From contig JACDBQ010000225.1 in the NCBI GenBank assembly GCA_013694845.1, positions 1 through 9,905 of the forward strand: DNA of 9,905 nt. Reading direction: 5' to 3'. Positions 1-6,407 of this stretch are shown piece by piece. The position numbers and the translations under genes are program-made. The notes beneath the pieces are model-generated. The model was given only the letters and a program-made list of their open reading frames with translations. It was not told the origin of the DNA and searched no databases. How positions within the stretch are numbered: the stretch's first letter is position 1; every line of letters starts with the position of its first letter. The DNA is from Acidobacteriota bacterium (GTDB lineage Bacteria; Acidobacteriota; Vicinamibacteria; Vicinamibacterales; 2-12-FULL-66-21).

Positions 1-611
1 GCAGGTGGCGGCGTGACGGCCCGGGGCGCAGGCACCGGTGCTGCGGGCGCTGCAGGCGGCGTAGGCGCCGGTAACGGCGCTTCGACCGGCTCCGGCTCTG
101 ACGCCTTGGCCGCGATTGCCGGTTCCTCGACTGGCGGCGAAGGGGCCACGGGCTCGACCGGACTGGAAACGGCAGCGGGTGCCAGGACCTCGTCGGCAAA
201 CGGCTCGGCCTCGACGAAGTGCTCGGGCGGCGGAGATGGCGAGATCAGGGCCGCTTCCGGCGCGTACATTGGCTCACCCGCCTCGACGGGGGCCATGATC
301 GGCTTGGCGGACTTCACGAGGCGCGGCGGCGGCAGTGCCGGCGCCGCCGGCTTGACCGGCTCCGGAGCCCTGCCGTGCATCGGCTTTTTGCCCTTCGGCG
401 GTGCGGGTGTGTCAGCGAACGAGGTGTTCGACGGGACCGTCAACCCTCGCTGCCGTGCCATCCGCGAGACGAACTCCCGCGCAACGACTTCCTCGATCGT
501 GCTGGATGCGCTCCTGACCTCGATGCCATGATCGCGCTTCAGCAGTGCGATGACTTCCTGGCTCGTGGTGTTGAGCAGCTCCGCGACTCTGTAGATCCGG
601 ACTGTTGCCAT
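1..611 (-). CDS. infB: Translation initiation factor IF-2, N-terminal part (cut by window edge)
   Basis: IF-2 is the GTPase that brings initiator fMet-tRNA to the 30S subunit and promotes subunit joining. Only the first 203 codons lie in the window; the GTPase domains are beyond position 1. Seen: the protein begins MATVRIYRVAELLN and residues 1-57 form the small helical IF2_N domain, ending near RMARQRGL. After that comes a long low-complexity linker rich in Pro, Ala, Glu and Val, which is normal for IF-2 between the N-terminal domain and the G domain. The ATG at 611-609 starts 16 nt after the nusA stop. An AAGGA at 629-625 is a possible ribosome site, though 13 nt from the ATG is long. It is the third gene of rimP-nusA-infB. 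The ylxR/rnpM gene often found between nusA and infB is absent. Identity is inferred from the IF2_N motif plus position after nusA. Confidence 0.93.
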   Translation of the reverse strand, partial: MATVRIYRVAELLNTTSQEVIALLKRDHGIEVRSASSTIEEVVAREFVSRMARQRGLTVPSNTSFADTPAPPKGKKPMHGRAPEPVKPAAPALPPPRLVKSAKPIMAPVEAGEPMYAPEAALISPSPPPEHFVEAEPFADEVLAPAAVSSPVEPVAPSPPVEEPAIAAKASEPEPVEAPLPAPTPPAAPAAPVPAPRAVTPPP

Positions 612-627
612 TAAGTGAGTAAGTTCC

Positions 628-1923
628 TTACGTATTCGAGACTTCTTCGTCAGCGGCGGCCGGGGGACGGCTGCCCTCTGCGGCGGGGGTTTCGTCGGCG
701 GTTTCGGCGACCGGGACGGCTTCAGCCGACACTGACCCCGTTTCCTGTTCAGCCGCCGGCTGGTCGACGTCACTGAGGCCCGAGGCGCCCTCGCCTGCGG
801 GTTGATCACCTTCGGCGGCCGGCGGGGCCGCACCGTCTTCGGTGCCGATCTCAAGCTGCCCGAACTGCGCCTCGACTTCGCGGCGTTTGTCTTCCTCGCT
901 CTTGATGTCGATCTTCCAGCCGGTCAGCTTGGCGGCGAGGCGCACGTTCTGCCCCTTCTTGCCGATGGCCAGCGACAGCTGCCTGTCTTCGACGATCACT
1001 TCCATGACCTTCTCGGCCTCGTCGACGATCGACACGCGCTGCACCTTTGCGGGGCTGATCGCGTTGGTCACGAAGAGGATCGGGTCTTCCGACCATTCGA
1101 CGATGTCGATTTTCTCGCCGCGAAGCTCACGGATGATCGATTGCACGCGCGTGCCCTTCATGCCGACGCAGGCGCCAACCGGATCCACGTCGCGTTCTCG
1201 CGAGTAGACGGCGACCTTCGCGCGATCGCCGGCTTCACGGACCGCCCCGCGAATCATGACGGTGCCGTCGTAAATTTCGGGAACTTCCTGCTCGAACAGC
1301 TTGATCAGGAGCGCCGGATCGGTGCGCGACAGGACAATCTGGGGTCCCTTGGCGCTGCGGTTCACACCACGCACGACAGCGCGCACGCGGTCGCCGACGT
1401 TGTAGTTCTCTGCGCGGGACTGCTCCTTGCGCGGGAGCTGGGCTTCGACCCGACCGAGCTCCATGATGATGTCGCCGTTCTCGAAGCGCTTCACCATCCC
1501 GTTGAGCACCTCGCCGATCCGGTCGCTGTACTCGGCGAACACGTTCTCGCGTTCCGCCTCGCGGACCTTCTGAAAGATCACCTGCTTGGCCGTCTGCGCG
1601 GCGATGCGGCCGAGATCCTCCGTCGGGCGCGGGAACTCGATCTCCATGTCGACTTCGGCTTCGTCGCCATACAGCTCCTGCGCCTCGGTCAGCGAGATCT
1701 GGGTGGAGGCGTCGGTCACCTCGTCGACGATCCGCTTGACCGCATAGAGCTCCAGCTGGCCGCTCTCCTGGTTGAAGCGCGCGCGCAGCGCTTCGCTCTT
1801 GTAGCGCTTGCGGGCGGCCGCCTCGAGCGCGTCCTGCACGGCGCTGATGATGATGTCCGGCTCGACCCCCTTCTCTTTGGCGATCGCGTCGATTTGCTGC
1901 AACAACGGATTTACAGTGGCCAT
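628..1923 (-). CDS. nusA: Transcription termination/antitermination factor NusA
   Basis: NusA binds RNA polymerase and nascent RNA, modulating pausing, intrinsic termination and antitermination. The 431-residue product has the standard order: an N-terminal polymerase-binding domain (about 1-130, beginning MATVNPLLQQIDAIAKEKGV), an S1 domain (about 135-200, ending QIVLSRTDP), KH1 with the GMKG loop at 254-257 (context VGACVGMKGTRVQ), and KH2 with GKKG at 321-324 (context LAIGKKGQNVRLA). After about residue 355 the chain turns into an acidic Ala/Pro/Glu-rich tail that looks disordered. The E. coli-type AR1/AR2 acidic repeats are not recognisable, as in many non-proteobacterial NusA proteins. 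The ATG at 1923-1921 directly abuts an 83-bp palindromic repeat element that fills the gap to rimP, so the bases just upstream of the start lie in a predicted hairpin and no Shine-Dalgarno sequence is evident. Translation may depend on coupling to rimP (inference). Confidence 0.97.
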   Translation of the reverse strand: MATVNPLLQQIDAIAKEKGVEPDIIISAVQDALEAAARKRYKSEALRARFNQESGQLELYAVKRIVDEVTDASTQISLTEAQELYGDEAEVDMEIEFPRPTEDLGRIAAQTAKQVIFQKVREAERENVFAEYSDRIGEVLNGMVKRFENGDIIMELGRVEAQLPRKEQSRAENYNVGDRVRAVVRGVNRSAKGPQIVLSRTDPALLIKLFEQEVPEIYDGTVMIRGAVREAGDRAKVAVYSRERDVDPVGACVGMKGTRVQSIIRELRGEKIDIVEWSEDPILFVTNAISPAKVQRVSIVDEAEKVMEVIVEDRQLSLAIGKKGQNVRLAAKLTGWKIDIKSEEDKRREVEAQFGQLEIGTEDGAAPPAAEGDQPAGEGASGLSDVDQPAAEQETGSVSAEAVPVAETADETPAAEGSRPPAAADEEVSNT

Positions 1924-2006
1924 TGGCTATCAGCTTTCAGCCATCAGCCCTCAGCCGTCAGCTTCAGCGCCATTGCTGAGAGCTGACAGCTGAAAGCTGA
2001 TAGCCA
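1924..2006. repeat. Heptamer-repeat palindrome filling the rimP-nusA gap
   Basis: The 83 bp from the base after the nusA start codon to the base before the rimP stop codon form one palindrome. The arms 1924-1941 and 1989-2006 are perfect 18-bp inverted repeats. With a 2-nt mismatch the pairing continues through TCAGC and CTCAGC, giving a stem of about 30 pairs around a short loop. Each arm is a run of 7-nt units: on the plus strand AGCTTTC, AGCCATC, AGCCCTC and AGCCGTC start at 1932, 1939, 1946 and 1953; the other arm has AGCTGAC, AGCTGAA and AGCTGAT at 1981, 1988 and 1995. Transcribed in the rimP-nusA-infB mRNA it would fold strongly, hide the nusA initiation region and bring the rimP stop close to the nusA ATG. 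No U-tract follows, so it does not look like an intrinsic terminator. Function is unknown. Confidence 0.9.
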
Positions 2007-2516
2007 TTAAAATTCCACCGCCAGCTGCGCCCGCTTGATGAGCGCGAGCGGCACCCGGTGCGTCTTGCGTCCTTCGTCGAGCACGACGTGCCCGTGTTCC
2101 ACTCCACGCAGCCGGCCCGCGAAGGCCGACTGACCATCGAGCGGTTCGCTGGTCACCACTTTCGCCAGCCGCCCGGCGAAGCGCCGATAGTCCGGCTCAT
2201 GACGCAGGCGGCGATCGAGGCCGGGCGACGACACCTCGAGCGTGTATTGCTGCGCCAGCGAGGCCTCGCCGAGCTCCTCCTCCTCGACGTCCAGGATCGC
2301 ACTGAGATCCCGGCTGACGCGTTGACAGTCCTCGATCCCCACAGCGTCCTCGGGCGCCTCGACGACCCCGCGATCGGGACGGTCGATGACGATCCGCAAA
2401 ACGTTGCCGATCGATTCCCGGCGCAGCTGCACGTCGAAGATCTCGAGCCCGTAACTGCCGGCCACGCGTTCGGCGGCTTGACGAATTCGTCCGATCCTCT
2501 CGTGGTCTCTGGCCAT
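2007..2516 (-). CDS. rimP: Ribosome maturation factor RimP
   Basis: RimP assists late assembly of the 30S subunit. The 169-residue product matches the usual family length (about 150-170). Seen: an N-terminal alpha/beta domain starting MARDHERIGRIRQAAERVAG with GLEIFDVQLRRE, then the family signature YTLEVSSPGLDR at residues 91-102, and a C-terminal SH3-like barrel (about 110-169, ending LIKRAQLAVEF). The frame stays open upstream to a TTG at 2597, but that extension lies on the leader hairpin and the -10 element and has no family similarity, so I chose the ATG at 2516. There is no convincing Shine-Dalgarno; an AAGGG at 2538-2534 is too distant. It is the first gene of rimP-nusA-infB, preceded by its own promoter candidate and attenuator-like leader. 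Confidence 0.95.
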   Translation of the reverse strand: MARDHERIGRIRQAAERVAGSYGLEIFDVQLRRESIGNVLRIVIDRPDRGVVEAPEDAVGIEDCQRVSRDLSAILDVEEEELGEASLAQQYTLEVSSPGLDRRLRHEPDYRRFAGRLAKVVTSEPLDGQSAFAGRLRGVEHGHVVLDEGRKTHRVPLALIKRAQLAVEF

Positions 2517-2525
2517 GCTCGGCTG

Positions 2526-2567
2526 AAAAAGGGCCCTTAAAAGCGAAGAGTGGGCACGGGCCCACTC
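2526..2567 (-). promoter_or_regulatory. rimP operon leader: attenuator-like hairpin pair
   Basis: In the RNA sense a perfect 8-bp stem, GAGTGGGC / GCCCACTC with loop CCGT (2567-2548), is followed by TTCGCTTTT, then by a 10-nt palindrome AAGGGCCCTT (2538-2529) running into a five-U tract (to 2526). The rimP ATG is 9 nt further. A GAGTGGG...CCCACTC hairpin with Us just before rimP recalls conserved premature-terminator leaders of this operon in several phyla; that comparison is from memory. Both structures contain the self-complementary hexamer GGGCCC (2563-2558 and 2536-2531), so the two copies could pair with each other in place of the local hairpins, giving mutually exclusive folds. Attenuation of rimP-nusA-infB, perhaps NusA feedback, is an inference. 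The hairpin could also trim read-through from rimO. Confidence 0.65.
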
Positions 2568-2595
2568 GGGACTTTCCTCGAAGCTGGCACCAACC

Positions 2596-2604
2596 AATAT
2601 AACA
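2596..2604 (-). promoter_or_regulatory. Extended -10 promoter element for rimP-nusA-infB
   Basis: On the minus strand TG-T-TATATT (2604-2596) is an extended -10 box, 5/6 to TATAAT, placed between the rimO stop (2632) and the rimP leader hairpin. It stands out in a GC-rich background. No good -35 is seen at 16-18 nt; a TCGAGA lies 20 nt upstream. Transcription would begin near 2589, giving a leader of roughly 70 nt that includes the attenuator-like hairpins. No terminator separates rimO from this site, so read-through is also possible. Confidence 0.45.
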
Positions 2605-2631
2605 TGCGGGTTCGCTCGCCGTCTCGACTGG

Positions 2632-4107
2632 CTACGCGCTGGCTCCAGTGGGGGCGGCGATCAGGTCGTATCCGCGCGCTCCGACGATGCGCGCGCGGAT
2701 GAGGTCTCCCGCCTGATACTCGGCCGGGTTGCAATCGGTCAGGAAGACCACGGGATCGATGTCAGGCGCCTGACCCCTCAGCCGGCCTTCGACGACCAGT
2801 TCGTGCTCGGCTGAAGGGCCGTCAACGAGGACCTCCACCTCTCGTCCGATCCGGGCCTTCTGCGCCGCGGCAACGAGGCTCTTCTGCCGCGACATGAGGG
2901 CATGGCGGCGCTGCCGCTTGATCGCCGTCGGGACATCGTCGGTCAGCGCAAAGGCGCGCGTGCCTTCCTCGTGCGAATACGTGAATACACCGACGTGATC
3001 GAACCGGGTATCGGCGACGAACTGCTCCAGCTCGCGGAACTCTTCGTCTGTTTCCCCGGGAAAGCCGACGATCAGGGTCGTGCGGAGCGTCACGTCCGGG
3101 ACGGTGGCGCGGATCCGAGCCAGGAGCTTGTCGTAGGTGCGCCGGTCCCCGGGACGGCGCATCCGCTTGAGGACGCCCGCCGACGCGTGCTGCAACGGCA
3201 GATCGACATAGCGGCAGACCTTCTCACATTCCGCCATCGCGGCGAGCACGTCGTCAGTGATCGTCGTCGGGTACAGGTAGAGCAGCCGGATCCACTCCAG
3301 CCCGTCGATCCGGTTCAGTTCGCGCAGCAGGCGCGCCAGCGCGCCTCGTTCACCCTGGTCGATGCCGTAGAACGTGGTGTCCTGGGAGATGAGCAGCAGT
3401 TCCTTGACCCCGCGCTCTGCGAGGTTCCGGGCTTCGCGGAGGATGGAGTCCGCGCCGCGGCTTCGGAATTTACCCCGGAGGGTCGGAATGATGCAGAAGG
3501 CGCAGGTGTAATCACAACCTTCGGCAACCTTCACGTACGCGAAGTGTCGGGGCGTCGTCAGCAGACGGGGAGTCTCGGCATCGTAGAGATACGTGGGGAG
3601 CGCCGGGATGCGGGGTGCGGGATCCGGGGTCCGGGTTGCGGGTTGCCGCGTGGAGAACGCTTTCGAGAAAAACGGGAGCGCGGACACTCCCTCCGCACCC
3701 CGCACACCTCGTCCCGCATCCCCGTCCCCGCCGTCCGCATCCCGCATTCCTCGTTCCACATCCCGATCCCCGAGAGCGCCCAGGATCTGGTCGACTTCGC
3801 CGGTACCGAGCACGGCATCGATTTCCGGGATCTCTCTCTGCAGCTCGTCGCGGTAGCGTTCGGCGAGACAGCCGGTCACGACCAGGCGGGAGCAGTTGCC
3901 CGTCTGTTTCAGCTGCGCCATCTCGAGAATCGCGTCGATCGATTCCTGCTTGGCCGAGTCGATGAACGCACACGTGTTCACCACGAGCACGTCGGCGCTC
4001 GCCGCATCGGCGGTGAGCTCATGGCCCGCGTGCTGCGCGATCCCGAGCATGACCTCGCCGTCGACCAGGTTCTTCGGACACCCGAGCGATAGAAAACCGA
4101 TTTTCAT
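2632..4107 (-). CDS. rimO: Ribosomal protein S12 methylthiotransferase RimO, with a repeat-encoded linker insertion
   Basis: RimO is a radical-SAM enzyme with two iron-sulfur clusters that methylthiolates the conserved aspartate of ribosomal protein S12. Seen in the 491-residue product: an N-terminal MTTase domain with cluster cysteines C10 (SLGCPKN), C46 (VVNTCAFID) and C80 (VVTGCLAER); the radical-SAM motif C198-x3-C202-x2-C205 (EGCDYTCAFCIIP); then GKFRSR and the RimO-like YLYD...TPRLLTTP; and a C-terminal TRAM domain (about 420-489). SLGCPKN and GCDYTCAFC favour RimO over MiaB. It is about 55 residues longer than usual (about 435-440). The excess is residues 113-168, low-complexity and Gly/Arg/Asp- then Pro/Arg-rich, and coincides with a heptamer palindrome. 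Without it the protein has normal length. The frame opens to 4155, but the family N-terminus MKIGFLSLGC fixes the ATG at 4107. A 63-nt gap separates it from asnS. Confidence 0.96.
   Translation of the reverse strand: MKIGFLSLGCPKNLVDGEVMLGIAQHAGHELTADAASADVLVVNTCAFIDSAKQESIDAILEMAQLKQTGNCSRLVVTGCLAERYRDELQREIPEIDAVLGTGEVDQILGALGDRDVERGMRDADGGDGDAGRGVRGAEGVSALPFFSKAFSTRQPATRTPDPAPRIPALPTYLYDAETPRLLTTPRHFAYVKVAEGCDYTCAFCIIPTLRGKFRSRGADSILREARNLAERGVKELLLISQDTTFYGIDQGERGALARLLRELNRIDGLEWIRLLYLYPTTITDDVLAAMAECEKVCRYVDLPLQHASAGVLKRMRRPGDRRTYDKLLARIRATVPDVTLRTTLIVGFPGETDEEFRELEQFVADTRFDHVGVFTYSHEEGTRAFALTDDVPTAIKRQRRHALMSRQKSLVAAAQKARIGREVEVLVDGPSAEHELVVEGRLRGQAPDIDPVVFLTDCNPAEYQAGDLIRARIVGARGYDLIAAPTGASA
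3605..3771. repeat. Heptamer-repeat palindrome inserted in frame within rimO
   Basis: On the plus strand six consecutive 7-nt units run from 3605 to 3646 (GGGATGC, GGGGTGC, GGGATCC, GGGGTCC, GGGTTGC, GGGTTGC). After a spacer of about 41 nt a longer array of 12 units runs from 3688 to 3771, including GCACCCC (3695), GCATCCC (3716 and 3737) and GCATTCC (3744). GCATCCC and GCACCCC are exact reverse complements of GGGATGC and GGGGTGC, so the arms form an imperfect inverted repeat. The element matches almost to the base the extra segment of RimO (codons 113-168). As 84 nt equals 28 codons, the long arm is translated as four 7-residue units that begin with Gly or follow a Gly. Several other frames also stay open across it. 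The architecture matches the elements at 1924-2006 and 9051-9129, although the heptamer sequence differs. Confidence 0.88.
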
Positions 4108-4170
4108 GGCGTTACCGCAGGGACCGTTCGTGAACCGCCCCGCATGCGCCCCCATGGCATGGCCCGCATG

Positions 4171-5463
4171 TCAGGGGTACATCCGGTAGATCATCCGCGG
4201 ATATGGGATGGCCTCGCGCAGGTGGTCGATGCCACAGATCCACGTCACGACCCGCTCGATCCCCATTCCGAATCCACCATGCGGCACGCTGCCGAATCTC
4301 CGGAGGTCGAGATACCACTCGAAGGCTTCCTGCGGCAGGTCGTGTGCCTTGATGCGCTGCACCAGCAGCTCGAGATCGTCAACCCGCTGTCCGCCCCCGA
4401 TGATCTCGCCATAACCCTCTGGCGCGAGAAGGTCGACGCTCAGGGATACCTCGGGGCGGCCCGGGTGCGGCTTCATATAGAACGCCTTGATGGCGGACGG
4501 GAAGCCATGCACGAAAATGGGCTGGTCGTGCTCTTCCGACAAGGCGGTCTCGTCAGGGGCGCCGAAGTCGCCGCCCCATTCGAAAACCAGCCCTTTCTTC
4601 TTCAGCGTCTCAACCGCGTCATCGTACGAAATGCGCGGGAACGGGCCCTGCACCCGTGCCAGCTTCGACTGATCTCGTTCCAGGATCTTCAACTCCTGCT
4701 GCCGTTTCTCGAGCACGCGCGCGACAACCGAGACGACGAGGCCCTCGGCCAGGTGCATGACGTCGTCGATCGTCGCGTAGGCGACCTCAGGCTCGACCAT
4801 CCAGAACTCGGTGAGGTGACGGCGGGTCTTCGACTTTTCCGCCCGGAACGTCGGACCGAAGCAGTACACCCGGCCGAGCGCCATCGCATTGGCCTCGTTG
4901 TACAGCTGCCCGCTCTGGGTCAGGAAGGCGATGTTGTCCTCGAAGTACTGGACCGGGAAAAGCGTCGTCGTGCCCTCGCACGCCGCAGGCGTGAAGATGG
5001 GCGCGTCGGCCAGGATGAAGCGGCGGCTGTTGAAGTAATCGCGCACCGCATCGATGACCTCGTGCCGGATGCGCAGGATCGCCTGCTGTCTCGGCGCGCG
5101 GATCCAGAGGTGCCGCCGGTCCATCAGGAAATCGACGCCGTGTTCCTTGGGCGTGATCGGATAGTTCTGGGCTTCGGAGACGATCTCGAGACCAGTGACG
5201 TCGAGCTCGTAGCCACCCGGAGCGCGCGAATCGGCTCGAACGGTGCCGTGTACGATCACGGCACTCTCCTGCGTCAGGTGGTCGGCAGGGGTGAACAGCT
5301 CGTCGCCGACCGCCTGCTTCGACATCACGCACTGCATGAAGCCGCTGCCGTCACGCACCGTCAGGAAGTGGATCTTCCCGCTCGAGCGACGGTTGTGCAG
5401 CCAGCCGCGAATCGTCACCAGCTGTCCTTCGGACCCGGCGATGTCTTCGATATAAGCGATCAT
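4171..5463 (-). CDS. asnS: Asparagine--tRNA ligase (AsnRS)
   Basis: This class IIb aminoacyl-tRNA synthetase charges tRNA-Asn with asparagine in the cytosol. The 430-residue protein has an N-terminal OB-fold anticodon-binding domain (about 1-100, with VTIRGWLHNRRSSGKIHFLTVRDG), motif 1 around ILADAPIFTPAACEG (150-164), motif 2 GPTFRAEKSKTRRHLTEFW (203-221, catalytic R207) and motif 3 GGFGMGIERVVTWICG (396-411, R404). HLTEFWMVEPE after motif 2 is typical of AsnRS, where AspRS usually has HLTEF followed by a different stretch; the EGTTTLF segment (163-169) agrees. Length is normal. The ATG at 5463-5461 overlaps the TGA of the upstream isomerase gene by one base (TGATG), which implies translational coupling. 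No Shine-Dalgarno is evident. The archaeal-type bacterial AspRS/AsnRS branch is the only alternative I considered. Confidence 0.94.
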   Translation of the reverse strand: MIAYIEDIAGSEGQLVTIRGWLHNRRSSGKIHFLTVRDGSGFMQCVMSKQAVGDELFTPADHLTQESAVIVHGTVRADSRAPGGYELDVTGLEIVSEAQNYPITPKEHGVDFLMDRRHLWIRAPRQQAILRIRHEVIDAVRDYFNSRRFILADAPIFTPAACEGTTTLFPVQYFEDNIAFLTQSGQLYNEANAMALGRVYCFGPTFRAEKSKTRRHLTEFWMVEPEVAYATIDDVMHLAEGLVVSVVARVLEKRQQELKILERDQSKLARVQGPFPRISYDDAVETLKKKGLVFEWGGDFGAPDETALSEEHDQPIFVHGFPSAIKAFYMKPHPGRPEVSLSVDLLAPEGYGEIIGGGQRVDDLELLVQRIKAHDLPQEAFEWYLDLRRFGSVPHGGFGMGIERVVTWICGIDHLREAIPYPRMIYRMYP

Positions 5464-6296
5464 CAGTCTGCGAGCGCGCGTTCGATCCGCAGACGCGCGC
5501 GTTGCGCCTCGGCGAGGACCGCAGCGGGGCTGCCGGTATTGGCAACCTCCATCATGTACGTGCCCTCGTATCCGATCTTCAGCATCGTGACCAGCGCGGC
5601 CGCCCAGTCGATCGTGCCCTGGTAGGGAACGAGGTGATCGTCTTCCCGGCGACGGTTGTCGTGCACATGGGTCGTGATGAGATGTTCCGCCGCGAGCTCG
5701 GTCGCATCGGCCACGTCGCCCATCAGGTGCGCGTGACCGAAGTCCATGCAGATGCCCACGCTCGATCCGTCGAAGTCACGTTCCAGCATCGTGACCAGTG
5801 CCGTCGCGGACGACAGGTCGTTGGGGAGGATCTCGAGAGCGACGCGAGCACCGAGCGGTTCCGCCGCCTTGCAGATCTCCTCGACACTCCGCGAGGCCGC
5901 CGCGCGGCTGTGGTCGTTCCCGCCGGGCCTGGACACGGGCGTCCCCAAGTGCACGACGACGTATCGGGCGGGAATCCGCTCGAGGATCCGGATCGCAGCC
6001 TCAGCCTCACGGACCGCGCGCTGCCGCTTGGCACCATCGCTCGTGGCTGTGGAAAACGTCTCCCCCTCGGTCGCCCCGAAGCACTCCCAGATTGGCGTGT
6101 GCACCGAGTGAAGGACCAAGCCCGTTTCTTTGAGCCACTGGCCGAGGTGATCGATTGCGGCCCCGTCACGGTAGTCGAAGTGGGCGCGCGTTGCGAACAG
6201 CTCGACGGACTCGAACCCGTGGCCCGCGATCTGCGCCAGATGATCACGGCTCAGCCGCTGGTCGTGGTACAAGTGCGTCGAAATCCCGAACTGCAT
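5463..6296 (-). CDS. Sugar phosphate isomerase/epimerase (xylose isomerase-like TIM barrel, AP endonuclease family 2 fold)
   Basis: The 277-residue protein starts MQFGISTHLYHDQRLSRDHL and follows the AP_endonuc_2 TIM-barrel pattern of metal-dependent isomerases, epimerases and related enzymes. Likely metal or catalytic residues are H116 (YVVVHLGTP), E155 (VALEILPN), D185 and H188 (CMDFGHAH), H210 and H212 (THVHDN) and E250 (YMMEVANTG). These match the usual Glu/Asp/His/Glu ligand set on the strand ends. No signal peptide is seen, so it is cytosolic. The substrate cannot be told from sequence; inosose, hydroxypyruvate, tagatose/psicose-type or 3-dehydroshikimate enzymes share this fold. It overlaps asnS by one base and has a promoter with a palindrome just upstream, so it is probably the first gene of an isomerase-asnS-rimO unit. 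No Shine-Dalgarno precedes the ATG. Confidence 0.85.
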   Translation of the reverse strand: MQFGISTHLYHDQRLSRDHLAQIAGHGFESVELFATRAHFDYRDGAAIDHLGQWLKETGLVLHSVHTPIWECFGATEGETFSTATSDGAKRQRAVREAEAAIRILERIPARYVVVHLGTPVSRPGGNDHSRAAASRSVEEICKAAEPLGARVALEILPNDLSSATALVTMLERDFDGSSVGICMDFGHAHLMGDVADATELAAEHLITTHVHDNRRREDDHLVPYQGTIDWAAALVTMLKIGYEGTYMMEVANTGSPAAVLAEAQRARLRIERALAD

Positions 6297-6320
6297 GGTC
6301 TATGAATGACTGATCGCGGG

Positions 6321-6340
6321 TGAATGAACCATTCATTATA
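6321..6340 (-). promoter_or_regulatory. TATAAT -10 box overlapped by a TGAATG-N3-CATTCA operator-like palindrome
   Basis: On the minus strand a perfect TATAAT (6340-6335) lies 38 nt upstream of the isomerase ATG. Sharing its edge, 6335-6321 is a perfect 6-bp inverted repeat TGAATG-GTT-CATTCA. It would cover the interval from the -10 box across the predicted start site (near 6328). A further half-site TCATTCA sits at 6309-6303, 18 nt away in direct repeat. TGAATG/CATTCA arms are common in operators of TetR-family repressors such as FadR-type regulators (family knowledge), so repression by steric block is plausible. No good -35 is seen at 16-18 nt. The rest of the 111-bp gap (6297-6407) shows no terminator. 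Confidence 0.5.
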
Positions 6341-6407
6341 GCCGGTCGGGAGCTTCCGTTTGCCGAGGGCATCCACGACCTCGATCGCGTATGGCTTCCG
6401 CTTCGAT

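Noticed and set aside
802..1986. Long plus-strand open frame opposite nusA (and similar ones at 2902-4092, 4144-5625, 5502-6305, 6489-7274 and 7423-8172)
   Set aside because: They mirror the codon pattern of recognised minus-strand genes, are Leu/Asp/Arg/His-rich, show no family motifs, and arise naturally opposite GC-rich genes with high third-position GC.
2517..2597. Upstream extension of rimP to a TTG at 2597
   Set aside because: The extension overlies the extended -10 box and the leader hairpins and has no similarity to the RimP N-terminus.
3605..3771. Frameshift, pseudogene or CRISPR-like array in rimO
   Set aside because: The frame is intact with all cluster cysteines and the TRAM domain. 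The repeats are contiguous 7-nt units without spacers, so it is neither a CRISPR array nor evidence of decay.
4108..4155. Upstream extension of rimO to 4155
   Set aside because: RimO proteins begin a few residues before the SLGCPKN motif; the ATG at 4107 gives that N-terminus exactly.
4108..4170. CCATGGCATGG palindrome and two GCATG-rich direct repeats between asnS and rimO
   Set aside because: The arms are only 5 bp, there is no U-tract, and similar short symmetric words are expected in GC-rich spacer sequence.
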